Shown here in pieces: positions 27,267 to 36,151 of a DNA stretch of 64,000 nt. Source of the stretch: Deltaproteobacteria bacterium (lineage in GTDB: Bacteria; Myxococcota_A; UBA796; UBA2385); contig JAGYJW010000001.1 in NCBI GenBank assembly GCA_018401435.1, forward strand, positions 1-64,000. Direction: 5' to 3'. Below the pieces are notes generated by a model that was given only the letters and a program-made list of their open reading frames with translations, did not search any database and was not told the DNA's origin. Each line of letters starts with the position of its first letter. The first letter of the stretch is position 1. The position numbers and the translations under genes are program-made.

Positions 27267-28244
27267 ATCGTGCAGCACCACGCCCCACTCCACGCCATGG
27301 GCGCCCCGGCGGTCCAGGGGCTCGACCTCGGGCTCCAGCAGCGGCGCGCAGCCCGAGCCCTCGTCCAGCAGCAGCCACAGCCGCTCCACCGGCAGGCTCG
27401 GATCGAGGTCCAGGTCAGCGATCTCGTCCACCTCCCGCTGGGGGTAGACCGAGTAGGCGGCGGCCGGTGGCAGGTCCAGCAGCCAGGCGTCCACGAAGTC
27501 ATCGACCTCGCGGGCGTTGAAGCCATAGGCCTCCAGGATGCCGGCCATCTTCCAGACCGCGTCGGCGGGGTCGCTGCCGTCGATGCACCAGCCCGCCTGT
27601 CGCTGCAGGCGGTGGCCCTGGCCCGGCGCCAGGCTGACCTCGTAGAAGAGGAAGGGGGCCGTGTCGTCGCCCACGCTGAAGCGCCCGTCCGGGTGGGCCA
27701 TGCCGGTCCAGCCCTGAGCGCCGTGGGGGGGATCGCTGGCCACGATGCGCTGCTTGGGGCCGTGCCTCACCGCGACGGCCATGGGCGTGTCGGCATCGGG
27801 GTAGAGGTAGAGGTTGGGCTTGTCGGCGATGTCGCAGCCTTCGATGCGGATGTCCTGTTCCACCGTCTCGCAGGCGGTCACCTCCACCTCGTAGTCGTCG
27901 CTATAGCAGTCGGACTCCGAGGCATAGAGGATCCAGCTGCCCTCGGTGAGAGCGAAGTCGTAGAACCCATCTTCATCGACCGGCCCCTCTTCGTCCTCCC
28001 CGTCACCGACGGCATGGACGGTGGCGTAGGGGTTGGGATCGGAGCTGGAGGGCCCGGTCACCACCCCGGTCACCCGGCCGGTGCTGTCGGTGCAGCCCGC
28101 GTCTGTGCCGTCTGTGCCGTCTGTGCCGTCTGTGCCGTCTGTGCCGTCTCCCGAATACAGGCCGGTCTCGTCGCCGCCGGGATCCTCTTTGTCGCCGCAG
28201 GCAACCAGCAGGACGAGGGCGGCAAGGGTCAAGGTGTGGGGCAT
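27255..28244 (-). CDS. lipoprotein with Gly-Thr-Asp repeat linker, unknown function
   Basis: 329 residues, lipobox LLVACG. A tandem repeat of Gly-Thr-Asp (five copies, encoded by a 9-bp DNA repeat at about 28099-28150) links the lipid anchor to the body. The body starts with a carboxypeptidase-regulatory-like beta domain (TGRVTGVVTG ... ATVHAVGDGEDEEGPVDEDGFYDFAL) and continues with NLYLYPDADTPMAVAV, a region that resembles the collagenase-like or peptidase-associated start seen in secreted myxobacterial proteins. No catalytic motif is certain. Divergent from the DUF1615 gene. Confidence 0.7.
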   Translation of the reverse strand: MPHTLTLAALVLLVACGDKEDPGGDETGLYSGDGTDGTDGTDGTDGTDAGCTDSTGRVTGVVTGPSSSDPNPYATVHAVGDGEDEEGPVDEDGFYDFALTEGSWILYASESDCYSDDYEVEVTACETVEQDIRIEGCDIADKPNLYLYPDADTPMAVAVRHGPKQRIVASDPPHGAQGWTGMAHPDGRFSVGDDTAPFLFYEVSLAPGQGHRLQRQAGWCIDGSDPADAVWKMAGILEAYGFNAREVDDFVDAWLLDLPPAAAYSVYPQREVDEIADLDLDPSLPVERLWLLLDEGSGCAPLLEPEVEPLDRRGAHGVEWGVVLHDLGR

Positions 28245-28325
28245 GGTCTCCTCCTGGGCCCATCATGCCCCTCGCGGCAGTCCCCCGCCGCCTTGCGGGT
28301 TGGATAGAGCCCGAGCGGAGGTGCG

Positions 28326-29474
28326 GTGAGGCGCTGGAAGCTGCTCGTGATCATGGGGACGCTGTCTTGGGCTTGCCAGAAGGCGACCCCTCCACGCGCG
28401 GCTGCGCGCCCCCACACCTTGCAACCGGCGGCGATCGCCCGGCTCATCGTCGATGACGACATCGTGGACCGGGAGGGCTGGGCCGCGGATGTGGCCGTGG
28501 CGCTGCGGCAGGCCGATCAGCCCGCCACCCTGGACGCCGTCTGCCAGGTGCTGGCCATCCTCGAGCAGGAGTCCGGCTACCAGGCCGACCCGGTGGTGCC
28601 CGGCCTGGGCCGCGTGGTGCACGCCGAGCTGGACAGCGTCTTTGGCAAGCTGGGACCGGCGGCGGCGCCGGTGCGCTCCGCCCTGCTCGACGCGGTGGCC
28701 CCCGGCCAGGACCAGAGCTTCGAAGCGCGCTTGTCCAAGGTGCGCACCGAGGCCGAGGCCGACCGCCTCTACCGCGAGATCGTGGCCTTCCACCAGGCGC
28801 GGGTGCCGGGCATCACCCGGCTGATGAGCGTGCTGGCCCCCGATCTCATCGAGCGGCACAACCCCATCACCACCGCGGGCTCCATGCAGGTGAGCGTGCG
28901 CTGGGTCTCGGAGCGGCCCGAGCACAGCGACCAAGACATCGACGAGCTGCGCGAGTGGCTCTACACCCGGCAGGGCGGGGTGGTCGCGGGCACCGCGAGG
29001 CTCTTTGAGACCGCGGATTATGCCGAGCCCATCCACCGCTTCGCCGACTACAACGCCGGCGCCTATGCCTCGCGCAACGCGGGCTTTCAGGCCCGGCTCA
29101 GCACCTTGACCGGCGAGGAGCTGGTGCGCGATGGCGACCTGCTGCGCTACGGCGACAACGGCCGGGTGCGCCGCGGGGACAGCAACAGCCTGCGCGCGAT
29201 GTTGGCTTTTGCCGCCCAATATGCGCCTCAGCTCTCCGAGGCCCAGGTGCGCGGGGACGCCATGCTCGAAAAGACCGCGGCCTTTGCGCAGACCCCCACC
29301 TATGAGGCGGTCTCCGAGGCCTTCCGGCAGAAGATGGGGCGGGACCCCGCCGAGGCCATCATCCCCAAAGTGGAGCTGCAAAGCCCGAAGTTCAGCCGGC
29401 CCCTCACCACGGAGTGGTTCGCCCAGAATGTGGACCGCCGCTACCAGGCCTGCCGGGTCCGGGGGCGGCGATAG
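28326..29474 (+). CDS. DUF1615 family lipoprotein
   Basis: 382 residues with GTG start at 28326; this gives RRWKLLVIMGTLSWAC, a lipoprotein signal. The body matches DUF1615: QPAAIARLIV, LAILEQESGYQADPVVPGLG, NPITTAGSMQVSVRW, RFADYNAGAYASRNAGFQ and LVRDGDLLRYGD. These resemble a lysozyme-like arrangement with the Glu in EQES, so a murein-active role is possible, but the family is officially uncharacterised. Convergent with the thioredoxin-like gene. Confidence 0.85.
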   Translation: MRRWKLLVIMGTLSWACQKATPPRAAARPHTLQPAAIARLIVDDDIVDREGWAADVAVALRQADQPATLDAVCQVLAILEQESGYQADPVVPGLGRVVHAELDSVFGKLGPAAAPVRSALLDAVAPGQDQSFEARLSKVRTEAEADRLYREIVAFHQARVPGITRLMSVLAPDLIERHNPITTAGSMQVSVRWVSERPEHSDQDIDELREWLYTRQGGVVAGTARLFETADYAEPIHRFADYNAGAYASRNAGFQARLSTLTGEELVRDGDLLRYGDNGRVRRGDSNSLRAMLAFAAQYAPQLSEAQVRGDAMLEKTAAFAQTPTYEAVSEAFRQKMGRDPAEAIIPKVELQSPKFSRPLTTEWFAQNVDRRYQACRVRGRR

Positions 29475-29500
29475 CGCGAGAGCGCGCTGCCGCTGCCGCC

Positions 29501-30112
29501 TTAGAGCGCGTCTTCGATCACCGACCGGATGGCCGCGTCTTCGGCGGGGATGACGGGATTCACCGCGATGCGCATGTCTCGCCCGATGACGAGCACCCGC
29601 GGCCAGGCCTGCTGCGGTTCGATCTCGTAGGCATAGCCCACCGAGTCCGACAAGATGGGCGCGGAGATGCCGTGCAGGCTGGACCAGTCGTTGAGGTCGG
29701 CGGTGGTGGGCACCTCGCCCGAGCGGTTCTCGGGCAGCATCGTGATGTAGACGAAGCCCTGGTCGCGGTAGGCCTCCCAGACGTGGTCGACCTCTTTGGC
29801 CAGGCCCTGGCAGGGGCCGCACCACATGGTGCTGAGGTCGATGGCGACCACATCGCCGTAGAACTGCCAGAGGCTGACCTCGTCGCCGTTCTGATCCAGC
29901 AGCCGGATGTCGGGGGCCACCTCGCCCTCGCGGAAGCCTTCGGCCTTGAGATCGGCGGGCACCGTCTCGACCGACTCCCAGCTGTTTTCGGGGGGAACCC
30001 AATCCGATACGGCGCCCTTGGGGCTGGTCAGGTTGGGCACGCAGGCCGACAGCGCCAGCAGCCCGAGTGCGGCGGCCAGCGGCGACTTGTGGTGGATGGG
30101 GGTGGGCTTCAT
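29501..30112 (-). CDS. thioredoxin-fold lipoprotein (TlpA/ResA-like)
   Basis: 203 residues, lipobox ALSAC, then EGEVAPDIRLLDQNGDEVSL, the usual beginning of AhpC/TSA-Redoxin domains, and STMWCGPCQGLAKEVD with the WCGPC active site. AWPRVLVIGRDMRI contains the cis-Pro position. Periplasm-facing thiol reductase probably serving cytochrome maturation or disulfide reduction. Unlike the DsbA homologue at 6360 it has ordinary Cys at both active-site positions. Divergent from the glutamate-cysteine ligase gene. Confidence 0.85.
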   Translation of the reverse strand: MKPTPIHHKSPLAAALGLLALSACVPNLTSPKGAVSDWVPPENSWESVETVPADLKAEGFREGEVAPDIRLLDQNGDEVSLWQFYGDVVAIDLSTMWCGPCQGLAKEVDHVWEAYRDQGFVYITMLPENRSGEVPTTADLNDWSSLHGISAPILSDSVGYAYEIEPQQAWPRVLVIGRDMRIAVNPVIPAEDAAIRSVIEDAL

Positions 30113-30191
30113 GGACGGCTCCCGTTCTGGCGTGAAGGATAGCCCACCGCGGCCCCTACCCGCGCCCGCTCAAGCGGATAGGCGCGGCCCC

Positions 30192-31538
30192 ATGAACGAA
30201 AACACCCACGCATCGCAGGTCCAGGAGGCTGCACCGCTCACGCGGGATCGCCTCGTGGAGATTTTCTCGACCTATGGCCGACCCCGCCAGGATTGGCTGG
30301 TGGGCGGCGAATTCGAGCGGGCGGTGGTGCGTCGGGACGGCACGCCGGTGCGCTATGGCGAGCCCGACGGCATCCGCTGGATCCTGGAACAGCTGGCCGA
30401 GCGGCAGCCCGGCTGGACCCCCTACCTGGAGCGGGGCCTGCCCATCGCCCTGCTGCGGCCCAGCGGCGCCAGCATCACCTTGGAGCCCGGCGGCCAGGTG
30501 GAGCTGTCCGGGGCCCCCTTCAAGACCCTGCACGAGCTGGGGGCCGAAATGCGGGAGAACCGCGACGCCCTGCTGCAAATCGCCGAGGGCCACGACCTGC
30601 ATTGGATCGCCTGCGGGGTCAACCCCGTGGCGCCCATCGAAAAGGTCGAGTGGATGCCCAAGGGCCGCTACGAGATCATGCGCAGCTACCTGCCTCAGAA
30701 GGGCGACCTGGCGCTGCATATGATGAAGGGCACCACCAGCGTCCAATGCAACTACGACTACCTGGACGAGGCCGACTGCGCCCGCAAGGTGCGCCTGTGT
30801 GCGGGCCTTGCGCCGCTCACCACCGCAATCTTCAGCAATTCTCCTCTCTACAACAACCAGGACACGGGCTTCAAGAGCTTCCGCGGTCATATCTGGACCC
30901 GGACCGACCCGGAGCGCTGCGGCTTCCCCCCGGGCCTGCGTTCGGACTATAGCCACGCCCGCTGGGTGGACTACCTGCTCGACGTGCCCATGATGTTCGT
31001 CAAGAGCGGCGATAGCTGGCTTCATGCCGGCGATTTGACCTTCCGGCGCTTCATGGCCGAGGGCTTTGCCGGCCGCAGCGCGAATCTTGCCGACTGGGAC
31101 CAGCACATGACCGCCGTCTTCCCCGAGGTGCGCATCAAGCGCACCATCGAGGTGCGGGGCGCGGACTGCGTGGGCCACGAGCTGGCCTTGGCCTTCTGCG
31201 CCTTCTTCACCGGCCTGCTCTACTGCGATGGCGCCACGGACCAGGCCCTGGCGCTGGTGGATGAGCTGGAGAAGCATGGCAACCAGGCCACCCGCTTTGA
31301 CGAGGCCTGCCGCGGCGGGTTGGAGGGCAGCATCGGGGGCCGTCTGATCGCCGACTGGGCGCGGGACCTCGACGAGATCGCCCGGGGCGGCATCGCCCGC
31401 TGCTTGCCCGAAGACGCCTGGATGCTGGAGCCCCTGTCCGCCCGCATCGCCGCAGGCCGCAGCCCCGCCGACGACCTGCTGGATGCCTGGCGCAAGGACC
31501 CCCGCCCCGAATCCGTGATTCGCGCCGTCGCCTACTGA
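30192..31538 (+). CDS. gshA: glutamate-cysteine ligase (GCS2/plant-type)
   Basis: 448 residues from ATG 30192. Makes gamma-glutamylcysteine, the first step of glutathione synthesis. Motifs: VGGEFERAVV, SITLEPGGQVELSGAP (ATP/Glu-binding beta strands), WMPKGRYEIMRSYLP, MMKGTTSVQCNYDY, IFSNSPLYNN and TIEVRGADCVG, all typical of the plant/alphaproteobacterial EgtA/GshA branch. Length normal. No gshB is seen next door. A GC-rich inverted repeat follows the stop. Confidence 0.93.
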   Translation: MNENTHASQVQEAAPLTRDRLVEIFSTYGRPRQDWLVGGEFERAVVRRDGTPVRYGEPDGIRWILEQLAERQPGWTPYLERGLPIALLRPSGASITLEPGGQVELSGAPFKTLHELGAEMRENRDALLQIAEGHDLHWIACGVNPVAPIEKVEWMPKGRYEIMRSYLPQKGDLALHMMKGTTSVQCNYDYLDEADCARKVRLCAGLAPLTTAIFSNSPLYNNQDTGFKSFRGHIWTRTDPERCGFPPGLRSDYSHARWVDYLLDVPMMFVKSGDSWLHAGDLTFRRFMAEGFAGRSANLADWDQHMTAVFPEVRIKRTIEVRGADCVGHELALAFCAFFTGLLYCDGATDQALALVDELEKHGNQATRFDEACRGGLEGSIGGRLIADWARDLDEIARGGIARCLPEDAWMLEPLSARIAAGRSPADDLLDAWRKDPRPESVIRAVAY

Positions 31539-31542
31539 TGGC

Positions 31543-31564
31543 CGGCCCCCCCTGCGGCGGGCCG
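31543..31564 (+). terminator. candidate terminator hairpin after gshA
   Basis: CGGCCC (31543-31548) and GGGCCG (31559-31564) pair over a 10-nt loop just after the gshA stop. A T-run is lacking, so termination activity is a positional guess. Confidence 0.3.
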
Positions 31565-31661
31565 ACGCGGCGCCCTGGCCCCTCCGGCGTTATGTCCACC
31601 GGGTTAGGGGTGCGCGAAAGCGCCAATCTGGCGCAGGATCCAGCCCACCCGGAGCCATCGC

Positions 31662-32810
31662 ATGCGCTTGATGCTCGTGGGCCTGACCGAATACCAGGCC
31701 CGAACCCAGTTTGACGCGGTCGCCGACCTCGCCGAGCGCGGGGGCAGCCTGCTGGATGCGGGCCTGCTGGAGCAGGCGGTGCGCGACAAGCAGCCCGACG
31801 TGGTGGCCATTCACCTGGGGGTGAGGCCCACCGCGGTGCTCAAGCTCATCACCCGGGTGCGGGCCCTGGTGCCGGGCGTCAGCTGGCTGGCGATCACCGA
31901 CGCCACCAATGGCGAGCTGGTGCAGCAGGTCACCGAGGCCGGCTGCGCCGACCTGGTGGTGCTGCGCGAATGCCCCGAAGACCTGCGTCGCGCCTTGCGC
32001 ACCCTCAACCATCGGGACCGACCGCCCACCGCCGATGGCCAGGCCATCGCGGTGCTGGGGGCCAAGGGGGGCGTGGGCACCAGCATGGTGGCGGTCAACC
32101 TGGCCGACGCGCTGGCCCAGAAATCCCGTGCACGCGTCATCCTGGTGGATTTGCACGTCTATTTGGGTGACCTCGCCGTGGCCCTGGACATCCGCCCCCG
32201 GCCCTCCGCCCTGTGGTTCTTGGGGCGCAGCGCGGTGGTGGACGCCCGCACCTGGAATGAGGCCCCTCCCCTGCACAGCGCGGGCTTCCGCGTGCTGGCG
32301 CTGGATGGCGACATGTCGCGGGTGGGGCCGATCACCGCCGACGAGGTGGTCACCTTCGTCGAGAAGCTCAAGGAGCGCTACGACCAGGTGGTGCTGGACT
32401 GCGGGGCCGGCATCAACGAGGTGAGCCTGGCGGCCTGTTCGGCGGCCGATCAGCGCCTGCTGGTGCTCACCGACGATCTGGGCGCCCGCACCGGGGCCCG
32501 CCGTCGGCTGGAGGTGCTCAAGGAGCTGGACCTGGGGCCGGTGCCGGCTCGGGGCGTGCTCAACCGGGCGGAGGCCAACCCCGAGGACCTGCTGGCGGCC
32601 GTCGAACGCGACACCGGCCTGCCCATGCCGGTGGCCATCACCAACGCCTGGAAGGATGTGCAGACCGCCTACCAGATGGGCAAGACGCTCCGGCAGAGCG
32701 CGCCCAAGGCGCCCATCACCCAGGATTTCCGAGAGCTGCTCGAAGTGGTGGCCGGCGAGGGCTACCAGACCGAGCGGCGGAACCGCGCCTTCTTCACCTT
32801 CTTCCGATAG
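31662..32810 (+). CDS. CpaE-like MinD/ParA-family ATPase with response-regulator-like N-terminus
   Basis: 382 residues. Residues 1-125 resemble a receiver-like domain (MLVGLTEY, DVVAIHLGV, VSWLAITDATNGELVQQVTEAGCADLVV) but lack the usual phosphorylated Asp cluster. From about 128 a MinD-type domain follows with the deviant P-loop GAKGGVGTS (about 132-140), VILVDLHVYLGDLAVAL and YDQVVLDCGAG. This is the architecture of CpaE/TadZ, which localises pilus secretion machinery, although no tad/cpa genes are in the window. It lies upstream of lpxA, 29 bp from the presumed start, and may share its promoter. Confidence 0.85.
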   Translation: MRLMLVGLTEYQARTQFDAVADLAERGGSLLDAGLLEQAVRDKQPDVVAIHLGVRPTAVLKLITRVRALVPGVSWLAITDATNGELVQQVTEAGCADLVVLRECPEDLRRALRTLNHRDRPPTADGQAIAVLGAKGGVGTSMVAVNLADALAQKSRARVILVDLHVYLGDLAVALDIRPRPSALWFLGRSAVVDARTWNEAPPLHSAGFRVLALDGDMSRVGPITADEVVTFVEKLKERYDQVVLDCGAGINEVSLAACSAADQRLLVLTDDLGARTGARRRLEVLKELDLGPVPARGVLNRAEANPEDLLAAVERDTGLPMPVAITNAWKDVQTAYQMGKTLRQSAPKAPITQDFRELLEVVAGEGYQTERRNRAFFTFFR

Positions 32811-32839
32811 CCCTGGCCGCATCCGGCCCGGGAGGTCCC

Positions 32840-33661
32840 CTGTCCAGCATCCACCCCACCGCGCTCATCGATCCCCGCGCCACCCTGGCCGACGGTGTCG
32901 AGATCGGCCCCTACGCCATCGTGGGCGCCGGCGTCACCTTGCACGCCGACGTGAGCATCGGCGCCCACGCCGTCGTGCAAGGGCCCACCGTGATCGGCGC
33001 CCGCACGCGCATCTTCGCCCACGCCGCCATTGGCGGTGACCCCCAGGACCTCAAATACAAGGGCGAGGACTCCCGCCTGGAGATCGGCGAGGACAACATC
33101 TTCCGCGAGTTCACCACGGTGAACCGGGGCACCGAAGGCGGCGGCGGACTCACCCGCATCGGCGACCGCAACCTGTTCATGGCCTATAGCCATGTCGGGC
33201 ACGACTGCCGGGTGGGCACGGGCTGCGTGCTGTCCAATTCCGTGGCCCTGGCCGGCCACGTCGAAGTGCAAGACAACGCGGTGCTCAGCGGCCTGGTGGC
33301 GGTGCACCAGTATAGCCGCGTGGGCCGCTGCTCCATGGCGGGCGGGGGCGCGATGGTGGCCCAGGATGTGCCGCCCTTCACCATCGCCCAGGGCGACCGC
33401 GCCCGCATCTTCGGCCTCAACATCGTGGGGTTGCGCCGGGCCGGCGTGGACCTGGACGTGATCGCCGCGCTCAAGGGCGCCTACCGCGAGCTCTTCCACC
33501 AGGGCCTGCCCCTGCGCATCGCCCTGGAGCAGGTGCGCGAGGTCTACGACACCGTGCCCGAGGTCATCGAGCTGGTCGCCTTCATCGAGGGCAGCGCCCG
33601 CGGCATCTGTCGGTCGGCAGGCACCGACGACGGGCGGGACGGATCGTGGCCCCACGGCTGA
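32840..33661 (+). CDS. lpxA: acyl-ACP-UDP-N-acetylglucosamine O-acyltransferase LpxA
   Basis: 273 residues if translation begins at CTG 32840. The family N-terminus IHPTALIDPRATLADGVEIG starts four codons later and no ATG/GTG/TTG lies in frame between the previous stop and this point. A GGAGG at 32831-32835 supports a start here; ATG 32921 would remove the first hexapeptide coils. Left-handed beta-helix hexapeptides run to about residue 190. Catalytic His-121 is in SHVGHDCRVG, followed by SNSVALAGHVEVQD and the C-terminal helices (IAALKGAYRELF). First step of lipid A synthesis. Overlaps the start of the Gfo/Idh gene. Confidence 0.92.
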   Translation: MSSIHPTALIDPRATLADGVEIGPYAIVGAGVTLHADVSIGAHAVVQGPTVIGARTRIFAHAAIGGDPQDLKYKGEDSRLEIGEDNIFREFTTVNRGTEGGGGLTRIGDRNLFMAYSHVGHDCRVGTGCVLSNSVALAGHVEVQDNAVLSGLVAVHQYSRVGRCSMAGGGAMVAQDVPPFTIAQGDRARIFGLNIVGLRRAGVDLDVIAALKGAYRELFHQGLPLRIALEQVREVYDTVPEVIELVAFIEGSARGICRSAGTDDGRDGSWPHG

Positions 33662-34527
33662 GGGGCCTGCTCTTTGGCAAGGGCCATATGGGCAGCCACC
33701 ACGCCCGCCAGCTATTGGCGCGGGGCGACGTGGACCTGGTGGTGGTGGATCCCGCGCTGGGCCTGCCGGCACCCGCTCGCTTGGACGCGGACTTTGCGGT
33801 GGTGGCCACCCCGACGGTCACCCACCTGGACGTGGCCCGCCCGCTGTTGGAGGCCGGCCTGCCCTGCCTGGTTGAGAAGCCGCTCGCCCACAATGCAGAC
33901 GCAGCCTTTATTCTCGCGCAGTACGGCCGGTTGACCGTGGGCCATGTGGAGCGCTACAACCCGGCCCTGGACGCCTTGTGGGCGCTGCAGCCCCGCTGGG
34001 TGGAGGCCGAGCGGCTGGCGCCTGCTGGCCCTCGGGGGCTGGATGTCGATGTCATCGACGACCTGATGGTGCACGATCTGGACCTGGCCCGCGCCCTGCT
34101 GGGGGGCAGGCTGCACGAGGCCCGGGCGGTGGGCGTGGGGGTGCACGGCCTCGGCCTGGACATCGTCAAGGCGCGGCTGGAGCTGGGCATCGGCGTTGCG
34201 GACCTCACGGCCTCCCGGGTGAGCCGCGCCGCCCACCGCCGCATCCGGGTGGTCTCGGAGGGGGTCTACTGGTCGGCCGACCTGGCGGGCCGGACCCTCA
34301 CCCGGGTGCGCTGGGGCGAGGGCGAGCTGGAAGGCGAGCGCATCGCCGTGGCCCCGGAAGACCCCTTGCAGCGAGAGCACGCCGCCTTTCTGGCTGCGGT
34401 CCGGGGAGAGGCCCCCTTTCCGGTGCCCGGTGCCGAGGGCCTGGCGGCCCTGCAGCTGGCCGCGGCCGTGCGCGCGGCCCTGGATCGGGGCCCCATGGCG
34501 GATCAGCGCGGGCCGGACAGGCTGTAG
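33646..34527 (+). CDS. Gfo/Idh/MocA-family oxidoreductase, GnnA-like
   Basis: 293 residues, GTG start at 33646 overlapping the lpxA stop by 16 bp. N-terminal Rossmann fold: LLFGKGHMGSHHARQLL as the dinucleotide loop, DADFAVVATPTVTHLDVARPLLEAGLPCLVEKPLA (the EKP motif), and VGHVERYNPAL. C-terminal part contains DDLMVHDLDLARALLG. In Acidithiobacillus, Leptospira and others an lpxA-linked enzyme of this family, GnnA, oxidises UDP-GlcNAc at C3 for diamino lipid A. The link with lpxA suggests that role; the aminotransferase GnnB is not in the window. Alternative: an unrelated sugar dehydrogenase. Confidence 0.75.
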   Translation: MAPRLRGLLFGKGHMGSHHARQLLARGDVDLVVVDPALGLPAPARLDADFAVVATPTVTHLDVARPLLEAGLPCLVEKPLAHNADAAFILAQYGRLTVGHVERYNPALDALWALQPRWVEAERLAPAGPRGLDVDVIDDLMVHDLDLARALLGGRLHEARAVGVGVHGLGLDIVKARLELGIGVADLTASRVSRAAHRRIRVVSEGVYWSADLAGRTLTRVRWGEGELEGERIAVAPEDPLQREHAAFLAAVRGEAPFPVPGAEGLAALQLAAAVRAALDRGPMADQRGPDRL

Positions 34528-36134
34528 ACCGCGATCCCGCCGTCTTCTCGCACGGGGGGGCCCAAGGCGGCGTCCAGGTTGGCCCGACCGCCCCCCTCCA
34601 GCCCCGGGTAGAGGGCCAACCACCGGTAGCCGTCCCGGGCCAGCTGCGACGCGCCCCCTGCCGCCAGGGACGCGCCTTGTGGGCTGACCGGCAGGCGCAG
34701 GGCCCGCTGCAGATCCCGCAGTCCCGGACCTGTGGCCGCCCCCGGCAGGCTGTCCAGGGTGCCCGTCGTGGGCTGCCCATGCGCGAGCTGCAGCAGCAGG
34801 TTGAGGTCGGCGGTGCGGCCGGCCCGGCCCAGGGGCTGCTGGGGCGGCAGCTCGGCGATGGGCCCCGACAGGCCCACCAGCACGTTGTCTTCCTGGAGCA
34901 GGGTCACCGGAAGCCGCGCGGGCAGCGGGCCCAGCAGGCGCCCATCCACCAGCACCAGGGCGGCCAGGGCCCAGGCGGCGGCGCGGTGTGGGCTCGCCCA
35001 GGCCGCGAGGGGGGCCAGCAGCAGCAGGGCCACCGCGCCGGCCCGATACCAGCGGGTGACGCGGTCCAGCACGGGCAGGGACTCCAACAGCCCCGCCGGG
35101 GTGGGCCAGCCGGTGGTCTGCCCGGCCACCACCAGGAAGGGGCCCAGGGACAGGGCGGCAAAGGCCGCGGCCCCCAGCAGCCAGGGCGCCGGTCGGCCGC
35201 CCGCTCGACCCAGCCGGAAGGCCCCCAGGCCCGCGAGCAGCAGCAGGGCCAGGCCCAGGTAGGCCGTGGTGGGCACCGCCACCGCCCCGGTCAGGGGCCC
35301 GGGCACGAAGAGATCGAGGAGATCGGCGCCCTCTCGCCAGGCCCCCGCCACGGCGAAGCGGTCGGGTCGGGGGCCTCGGCCAGGGCCCGCGCCCCCGCGC
35401 TGCCCGGCCGCCCCTGCCCATGGTCCAGGGCTGCCGACAGGGGCGGCAGGCTGAGCAGCAGGCCCAGCAGCCCGCCCAGCAGCAGCCGAGGGCGGCGGCG
35501 CAGCAGCCACAGGCCCACCGGCACATCCAGCAAGGCCACCCAGAGCGCGTTGTAGGGGCCTGCCCAGGTCGCGGCCGCGATGCAGGCGCCAAGGGCCAGA
35601 ATGGGCGTCCAGCCTTCATTGTCGCGCAGGCTGAGCAGCAGCGCCAGCTGGATTCCCACCCAGCCCACCCCCAGGCCCTCGGTGATGCCATCGACCGTGA
35701 CCCCCAGCAGCCCGGCCCCGATAGGCCGGCGGCCACCGCGAGCACCCGGCCGGCGGGGGCGCGTGCAGCTGCCGGGCCAGCAGCAGGCCCGCCAGGCCGG
35801 CCACCGTCAGGCCCACCCAGAGCACGAGGCCATAGCCCACAGCCGGGCCCCCCAACGCGGAGCCCGCCGCGAAAATGAAGGCGTGGAGTGGATCGACGAC
35901 GTGGATGTCCAGGCCGTCGGGGTGGTTGAGCAGGGGGCTGTGGGCCCCGGTGACGCCGCCGGCCCGCGAGGCCGCCCACCAACTCCACAGGTGGCGGGGC
36001 CCCTCGCTGGTGGGGGAGGTCAGCAGGCCCGAAGGCTGGCCCAGCAGCCCCCAACCCAGCAGCAGGGGCAGGGGCCACAGCAAGGCCGGCGGCCCCAAGG
36101 CGGCCAGCAGCAGGGGGCCCCGATCCTCATCCAA
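34503..36134 (-). pseudogene. polytopic membrane protein, GT-C/YfhO-like, frameshifted
   Basis: Reconstructed from three frames: 36134-35750 (LLLAALGPPALLWPLPLLLGW and HVVDPLHAFIFAAGSALGGP), about 35710-35390 (WVGIQLALLLSLRDNEGW ... WAGPYNALWVALLDVP), and 35385-34503 (LDRVTRWYRAGAVALLLLAPL ... VYSLSGPR). Breaks are near 35755, 35710 and 35390. About ten hydrophobic segments followed by a soluble C-terminus of roughly 120 residues give the look of YfhO-like or other GT-C membrane glycosyltransferase families. The acidic residues expected in the first periplasmic loop (GLDIHVVDPLH) are plausible. Its 3' end overlaps the Gfo/Idh gene by 25 bp. Confidence 0.6.
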
Positions 36135-36151
36135 GATGGGCCCGAGCCGAC

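Noticed and set aside
33712..36078. 788-codon reverse-strand open frame
   Set aside because: Composition is Gly/Ala/Pro/Arg shadow coding; it covers both the Gfo/Idh gene on the other strand and the membrane protein, and no domain is recognisable in it.
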